Of a stretch of 64,000 bases of DNA, positions 59,748 through 64,000 are shown piece by piece (position 1 is the first letter of the stretch; the number at the start of each line of letters is the position of its first letter). The position numbers and the translations under genes are program-made. Source of the stretch: Mycolicibacterium austroafricanum (GTDB lineage: Bacteria; Actinomycetota; Actinomycetes; Mycobacteriales; Mycobacteriaceae). The DNA lies in NCBI RefSeq assembly GCF_000612725.1, contig NZ_HG964453.1:422106-486105 (forward strand), in the 5' to 3' direction. The notes beneath the pieces were generated by a model, which worked only from the letters and a program-made list of their open reading frames with translations, was not told the origin of the DNA and ran no database searches.

Positions 59748-60772
59748 TGCTGTGTCTCCTTTCGAACCGACTCGATCGTTACCGGGACGCCCCGGCGCAG
59801 GGATTCCGTGGCGGCCTCCGCGATCCACGCGACCTCCACCGCGTCGGCGACCGTGGCGCCGCGAATCGGCCCACCCTCGACGACGTCGACGAACGCCCTG
59901 AGCTCGGCGCGGAACGCCTCGGTGAATCTGTCCATGAAGAAGTGGTGCGGCGGCCCGGCGGGGAATGCGCCGGGAGAGGAGAAATCGGGGTCGGCATTGC
60001 GTACGGGAGCGCCCTGATCCCATCCCGCGACCACGGTGTCGTCGAAACCGTGGACCTCCAGCCGGCAGTCGTAGCCGCGCCCGTTGTACCGCGCCGCCGA
60101 GACCACACCCAACGCGCCACCGTCGAAGCGCACCACGACGGCCGCGGTGTCGACGTCGCCGTACTCGGCGAACCGGGGGTCGCCCTGCACGCTGCCGGTG
60201 GCGTACACGTCGACGACGTTCTGCCCGGTGACCCAGCGGATCACGTCGAAGTCATGCACCGCGCAGTCGCGGAAGATGCCGCCGGAGCCCTTGATGTAAT
60301 CCATCGGCGGGGGAGCGGGATCCATCGTGGTGCTGCGGACGGTGTGCAACGCGCCCAGCGAACCGTCGTCCACGGCATGTTTGACCGCGGCGAACGCCGC
60401 GTCGAAGCGGCGCTGGTAGCCCACCTGCACCGGCACCCCCGAGCGCGTGATGACCTCGCCCACCCGGGCGCTCTCGGCGGCGGTGGCCGCGATCGGCTTC
60501 TCGCAGAACGTGGGCAGACCGCGTTCCACCGCGGCCAGCGTCAGCTCGGCGTGGGCCGGCGTGGCCGCCGCGACGATCACCCCGTCGACACCGGAGGCCA
60601 ACAGCTCCTGCACCGAGTTCGCCGGAGTGGCACCGTATTTCGTCGCGAGCTGACTGACCACTTCCGGTCGCTCGTCGGTGACGACCAGGCCGGAGACTTC
60701 CGGAAGGTTGGTCAGCGTTTCGGCGTGGAACGCGCCGATCCGGCCGAGTCCGATCAGGCCGAGGGTGGTCAT
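59744..60772 (-). CDS. iolG: Inositol 2-dehydrogenase-like protein (IolG, second copy)
   Basis: A 342-residue Gfo/Idh/MocA enzyme: LGLIGLGRIGAFHAETL, TFCEKPIAATAAES (catalytic Lys) and GGIFRDCAVHDFDVIRWVTG (Asp/His). VQVGYQRRFDAAFAAVKHAV and the overall pattern are typical of IolG. ATG overlaps the oxygenase stop by 4 nt. Upstream of iolE, it supplies inosose. The sister at 1038 differs in the catalytic loop (DSLVHEVDVTRYLFG), which suggests different inositol stereoisomers. Confidence 0.88.
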   Translation of the reverse strand: MTTLGLIGLGRIGAFHAETLTNLPEVSGLVVTDERPEVVSQLATKYGATPANSVQELLASGVDGVIVAAATPAHAELTLAAVERGLPTFCEKPIAATAAESARVGEVITRSGVPVQVGYQRRFDAAFAAVKHAVDDGSLGALHTVRSTTMDPAPPPMDYIKGSGGIFRDCAVHDFDVIRWVTGQNVVDVYATGSVQGDPRFAEYGDVDTAAVVVRFDGGALGVVSAARYNGRGYDCRLEVHGFDDTVVAGWDQGAPVRNADPDFSSPGAFPAGPPHHFFMDRFTEAFRAELRAFVDVVEGGPIRGATVADAVEVAWIAEAATESLRRGVPVTIESVRKETQQ

Positions 60773-61935
60773 GGGATTCTCCGTTCGTTCTGCGCGCGAA
60801 GCGCGATGTCGAGTTCTTCCTCGGTGAGGTGTCGGGCCAGTGCGTCGAGTACGGTGTCGACCTGGCTGGGCGGAGCGAGGCTGCCGACCGGTTGATCGCT
60901 GTCGAGATTGGTGGGGAAGGCATAGCCCTCGGCGGTGGCGACGACGACGTTCTCCACCTCGCGCGGTGGCCGGCCCGCGGCCTGCATCGCCCGCAGGACT
61001 GGGTAGACGGCGCGCACCATCGCGGTGCGGTCCATCGCCTCCATCGCCCGGCCGAACGGCGAGCTGATCTGCATCAGGTTCGCCATCCGCCGTATGTCGG
61101 TGGAAACATTCGCTCCCGCTGCGTGATACAGCGCCGGGTTGAAGAACACGGCATCGCCCTTGCGTAACGGCAGCTGCACGTGGTGGGAGGCGAAGTAGTC
61201 GAGGAACCCGGGCCGGTGGAACGCGACGTACCCGCCGGTGAACCGCTGCGAGTGGGGCAGCAGCATGGTCGGTCCACTGTCGACGGGCATGTCGCAGTGC
61301 GCCACCGCGCCCTGCAACGTCAGCGTCGGCGACGTGCGGTGGATGTGCGCCGGGTATTCGGCCAGGTGCTCCTCGGGGACGAAGCCGAGGTGATAGTCGC
61401 GGTGCGGGACCTGAGCCTTGCCGCCGGGATTGACGACGTTGACCTGTGAGGTGACCTGGTAGCGCGGACCCAGCCAGGCCTGGCAGATGATCGCGAGGGC
61501 GTCGTTGGCGTAGTAGTCGGCGAAAACCCGCGGGTCGTGCAGCGCCAGTTTCTGCGCCGCGTTCCAGATGCGGTCGTTGGCGCCCGGCGCGCCGAAATGG
61601 TCGCCGCCGGCTTCCCCGGCCTTGCGCTGCGCCTCGATGATGGCGAAGAACGCCTCACTGGCGCGGTCCACCACGTCGGCGTCGAACGCCCCGGTGAACA
61701 CCACAACGCCGGGTCCGCGGTCCAGCGCGCGGATCAACTCCGCCTGCAGCCCGCGGCGGTCGGACCCGCGCGCCAACGTCGTCGCGGAGTAGACGAGAAC
61801 ATTGCTGCGCACGTCATCGGCGAACGGGTAGTCGGCCGGATCGGTGTCGCACTCGACCTGGGCGCGGAACTCGTCGAGATCGAAGTCCGAATCTGCGAGC
61901 CACGCCGCTGATTCGGTGTTGATGGGTGCAGCCAC
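60769..61935 (-). CDS. Phytanoyl-CoA dioxygenase (PhyH)-family Fe(II)/2-oxoglutarate oxygenase
   Basis: A ~388-residue oxygenase. Iron site His-x-Asp in AQVPHRDYHLGF, distal His in NPALYHAAGANVSTDIRRMANLMQ with the Arg that binds 2-oxoglutarate. GVVVFTGAFDADVV marks the N-terminal lid. The start is uncertain: GTG 61935, GTG 61962 or TTG 61971 are in frame, none with a strong ribosome site. First gene of the LacI-controlled operon with IolG and IolE. Possible role: hydroxylation or O-demethylation of an inositol derivative before dehydrogenation; this is inference. Confidence 0.82.
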   Translation of the reverse strand: MAAPINTESAAWLADSDFDLDEFRAQVECDTDPADYPFADDVRSNVLVYSATTLARGSDRRGLQAELIRALDRGPGVVVFTGAFDADVVDRASEAFFAIIEAQRKAGEAGGDHFGAPGANDRIWNAAQKLALHDPRVFADYYANDALAIICQAWLGPRYQVTSQVNVVNPGGKAQVPHRDYHLGFVPEEHLAEYPAHIHRTSPTLTLQGAVAHCDMPVDSGPTMLLPHSQRFTGGYVAFHRPGFLDYFASHHVQLPLRKGDAVFFNPALYHAAGANVSTDIRRMANLMQISSPFGRAMEAMDRTAMVRAVYPVLRAMQAAGRPPREVENVVVATAEGYAFPTNLDSDQPVGSLAPPSQVDTVLDALARHLTEEELDIALRAQNERRIP

Positions 61936-62026
61936 GCCGCTTAGTCTTGCTGTGATCGGCACCGCAATCAACGGCAGAAATCCCTCAAAAACACCTCACA
62001 GAGGCGGACTCGTGGAAGGACGATGA
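61936..62026. promoter_or_regulatory. Divergent promoter region (oxygenase operon / lacI-type gene)
   Basis: 91 nt with no gene. CCTC-ACA-GAGG (61994–62004) is a small inverted repeat near the lacI-type start. No long LacI-type palindrome is evident. GGAAGGA before 62027 is the regulator's ribosome site. Confidence 0.4.
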
Positions 62027-63037
62027 GTGGCGCACCGGTACAAGGTCCGTGAGATCGCCCAGCAGTCCGGATTGAGTGAGGCGACCGTGGACCGCGTCCT
62101 GCACAACCGCCCCGGTGTCCGCGAGAACACCGTCGCCGAGGTGAACCAGGCGATCGCCGATCTCGACAAGCAACGGGCACAGCTGCGACTCAACGGGCGG
62201 CGCTACCTGATCGACGTGGTCATGCAGACACCGCGGCGATTCTCCGACGCGTTCCGCGCCGCCGTCGAGGCCGAACTGCCCGCTTTCGCCCCCGCGATGC
62301 TGCGCGCCCGCTTCCACCTGTGGGAATCGGGGTCGACGGCGCAGATGGTGGAGGCCCTCGGCAGGATCCGCGGCAGTCACGGCGTCGTGCTCAAGGCACA
62401 GGACGATCCCGCGGTCGCCGAGGCCGTCGACCGACTGGTCGACTCGGGGGTACCGGTGGTCACCTACACGACCGACGTGCCGTCGAGCGCTCGCTGTGGC
62501 TACGTGGGTATCGACAACCACGGGGCCGGTGTGACGGCGGCCTACCTCGTGCAGCAGTGGCTGGGCGAGGCGCCGGCGGATGTGCTGATCACATTGAGCC
62601 GCACGGTGTTCCGTGGTGAAGGTGAGCGTGAGGTCGGATTCCGGTCGGCACTGCGCAACTGCGGGCGCACGATTGTGGAGGTCAGCGACAGCGACGGTAT
62701 CGACGCCACCAACGAACGGCTGGTGCTCGACGCGCTGGCCGCCAACCCCGGTGTCCAGGCGGTGTACTCGGTGGGCGGCGGGAACGTCGCGACCGTCGCG
62801 GCGTTCGAGAAGATCGGCCGCGACTGCAAGGTGTTCATCGCCCACGACCTGGACGCCGACAACCGGCGGTTGCTGAGGGACGGCCGGATCTCGGCCGTGC
62901 TGCACAACGATCTGCGCGCCGACGCCCGGCTGGCGCTGCGGCTCATCCTCCAGGAGCGCGGAGCTTTGCCGGTGGAACCGGTGCGGCCGGTGCCGATCCA
63001 GGTCGTGACGCCGTACAACCTGCCCGTGCACCCATAG
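62027..63037 (+). CDS. LacI-family transcriptional regulator
   Basis: A 336-residue regulator: N-terminal helix-turn-helix and hinge (VREIAQQSGLSEATVDRVLHNRPGV) followed by a periplasmic-binding-protein-like effector domain (GVVLKAQDDPAVAEAVDRLVDSGVPVVTY, CGYVGIDNHGAGVTAAYLV, FIAHDLDADNRRLLRDG). The GTG has GGAAGGA upstream; the ATG at 62023 is out of frame. Divergent from the oxygenase–iolG–iolE operon, its likely target. Confidence 0.9.
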   Translation: MAHRYKVREIAQQSGLSEATVDRVLHNRPGVRENTVAEVNQAIADLDKQRAQLRLNGRRYLIDVVMQTPRRFSDAFRAAVEAELPAFAPAMLRARFHLWESGSTAQMVEALGRIRGSHGVVLKAQDDPAVAEAVDRLVDSGVPVVTYTTDVPSSARCGYVGIDNHGAGVTAAYLVQQWLGEAPADVLITLSRTVFRGEGEREVGFRSALRNCGRTIVEVSDSDGIDATNERLVLDALAANPGVQAVYSVGGGNVATVAAFEKIGRDCKVFIAHDLDADNRRLLRDGRISAVLHNDLRADARLALRLILQERGALPVEPVRPVPIQVVTPYNLPVHP

Positions 63038-63377
63038 CGCGATAGCGTCCAGTGCTAGCTGGTAGCTACTGATTGGTAACTTTTTCTAAGAATTCAACCG
63101 CCGGGTGTTGCCTCCGGGAAAGTGACGAATAACACACTTTTGTCTCACTGTAGCGGCCCACGCAGCGCTGAACAGTGCATTCTGTCGAACGTCGCCGAAA
63201 CGCCACGCGCGCGCCCGGTATAGGTGCGCCTAAGAGAAGTGCAATAATCGGTACTGACAGTGACACCAAACTTTTGGTGAACAACCGCTGGCGGCGCGTT
63301 GCGTCGCCTGCGGCTCGGCGAAAATTCGCCGGATGCGGCCCCGACAGCACCCCGGGGAGAACACGGAAGGCAGGCGA
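63038..63377. other. 340-nt intergenic region before korA
   Basis: No gene recognised. TAGCT-GGT-AGCTA (63056–63068) is a small inverted repeat just after the lacI-type stop. The stretch 63065–63150 is AT-rich and may hold the korA promoter, which would give a long 5' leader. GGAAGG (63365–63370) precedes the korA GTG. Confidence 0.5.
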
Positions 63378-64000
63378 GTGGGAGAGAACGGCAACGCGGC
63401 CGGCAACGTCACCGGAGCGCCTCGGCAGAAGCTTGAGAAGGTCGTCATCCGATTCGCCGGCGACTCCGGCGACGGTATGCAGCTCACCGGCGACCGGTTC
63501 ACCTCCGAAGCCGCTCTGTTCGGCAATGACCTTGCCACCCAACCGAACTACCCGGCAGAGATCCGTGCGCCCCAGGGCACCCTGCCCGGTGTGTCGTCGT
63601 TCCAGATCCAGATCGCCGACTACGACATCCTCACCGCGGGCGACCGCCCCGACGTCCTCGTCGCGATGAACCCGGCCGCGCTCAAGGCCAACGTCTCCGA
63701 TCTGCCCCGCGGTGGCCTGATCATCGCGAACTCCGACGAGTTCACCAAGCGCAACCTCGCCAAGGTCGGGTACGACGCCAATCCGCTGGAGAGTGAAGAG
63801 CTCTCGGATTACGTCGTGCAGGCCGTCCCGATGACCACGCTCACGCTGGGGGCGGTCGAGTCCATCGGCGCGACGAAGAAGGACGGTCAGCGCGCCAAGA
63901 ACATGTTCGCGCTGGGCCTGCTGTCCTGGATGTACGGGCGCGAGCTCGAGCACAGCGAGTCCTTCATCCGGGAGAAGTTCGCCCGGAAGCCCGACGTCGC
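63378..64000 (+). CDS. korA: 2-oxoglutarate:ferredoxin oxidoreductase subunit alpha (KorA), N-terminal part
   Basis: The frame starts at GTG 63378 and runs off the window (~207 codons seen). The visible sequence is the gamma-domain portion fused at the N-terminus of mycobacterial KorA: KVVIRFAGDSGDGMQLTGDRF, ATQPNYPAEIRAPQGTLPGVSSFQIQIAD, VLVAMNPAALKANVSDLPRGGLIIANSDEF, TLTLGAVESIGATKKDGQRAKNMFALGLLSWMYGR. The enzyme oxidises 2-oxoglutarate to succinyl-CoA with ferredoxin, together with KorB (expected downstream). Confidence 0.92.
   Translation, partial: MGENGNAAGNVTGAPRQKLEKVVIRFAGDSGDGMQLTGDRFTSEAALFGNDLATQPNYPAEIRAPQGTLPGVSSFQIQIADYDILTAGDRPDVLVAMNPAALKANVSDLPRGGLIIANSDEFTKRNLAKVGYDANPLESEELSDYVVQAVPMTTLTLGAVESIGATKKDGQRAKNMFALGLLSWMYGRELEHSESFIREKFARKPDV

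Noticed and set aside
1..64000. tRNA, rRNA, insertion sequences, phage genes, CRISPR arrays
   Set aside because: Searched by eye for clover-leaf anticodon stems, transposase motifs, integrase genes and regularly spaced repeats; nothing convincing was found.

Overview
The window is very GC-rich, densely packed actinobacterial DNA, and its gene content points to a Mycobacterium/Mycolicibacterium-type chromosome. The markers are a full yrbE–mce transporter operon, a mycobacterial mel2-type locus, Mce3R-like tandem TetR regulators, a GjpA-type porin, many fadD/fadE/echA genes, and heavy use of GTG starts with 1–8 nt gene overlaps. No rRNA, tRNA, CRISPR array, transposase or phage gene was found. 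Ortholog names (Rv numbers, mel2, Mce3R) are recalled from knowledge of M. tuberculosis and M. marinum and were not searched.

Region 1 (1–14.4 kb): the end of a sulfide:quinone oxidoreductase gene with a thioredoxin, then a myo-inositol utilisation region. A leftward operon (iolC, a Cgl0158-type barrel protein, iolB, iolD, an iolG-like dehydrogenase) diverges from a GntR regulator. A rightward inositol-type ABC transporter (binding lipoprotein, permease, ATPase) lies a few kb away and diverges from a sugar isomerase. A perfect 22-nt inverted copy of one palindromic operator sits in front of both operons. An MFS exporter and a RibD-like reductase are inserted between them, bounded by two copies of a 63-nt hairpin repeat.

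Region 2 (14.4–32.8 kb): a lipid-oxidation block syntenic with M. tuberculosis Rv1933c–Rv1941. Leftward run echA13-, fadE17- and fadE18-like genes and then an unusual in-frame fusion of two acyl-CoA ligases. Rightward runs the mel2 operon: luciferase-like monooxygenase, ferredoxin-reductase-flavoprotein fusion, epoxide hydrolase, flavin reductase, degenerate RibBA, SDR. A second epoxide hydrolase, another SDR, an AraC regulator and a stand-alone homologue of the MelG flavoprotein follow.

Region 3 (32.8–56.1 kb): a Mce3R-like tandem TetR; an acyl-CoA ligase, P450 and GAF-LuxR set; an enoyl-CoA hydratase; an SDR–MaoC–MaoC–thiolase operon; a second tandem TetR; the eight-gene yrbE/mce operon; then a ferredoxin/SnoaL/P450 operon divergent from a second GAF-LuxR regulator. 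A 54-nt element (45/54 identical, ungapped) lies both at the P450 promoter and upstream of the mce operon, and suggests co-regulation of uptake and oxidation. In M. tuberculosis the Mce3R targets are dispersed; here regulators, importer and oxidative enzymes lie within about 42 kb. The inferred logic is uptake of a hydrophobic molecule (porin, Mce), P450/flavin oxygenation, epoxide opening, CoA activation and beta-oxidation. The substrate is unknown.

Region 4 (56–64 kb): a GjpA-type porin, then a second inositol-like operon (Fe(II)/2-oxoglutarate oxygenase, IolG, IolE, another Gfo/Idh/MocA dehydrogenase) divergent from a LacI regulator, and the start of korA (2-oxoglutarate:ferredoxin oxidoreductase), which runs off the window.
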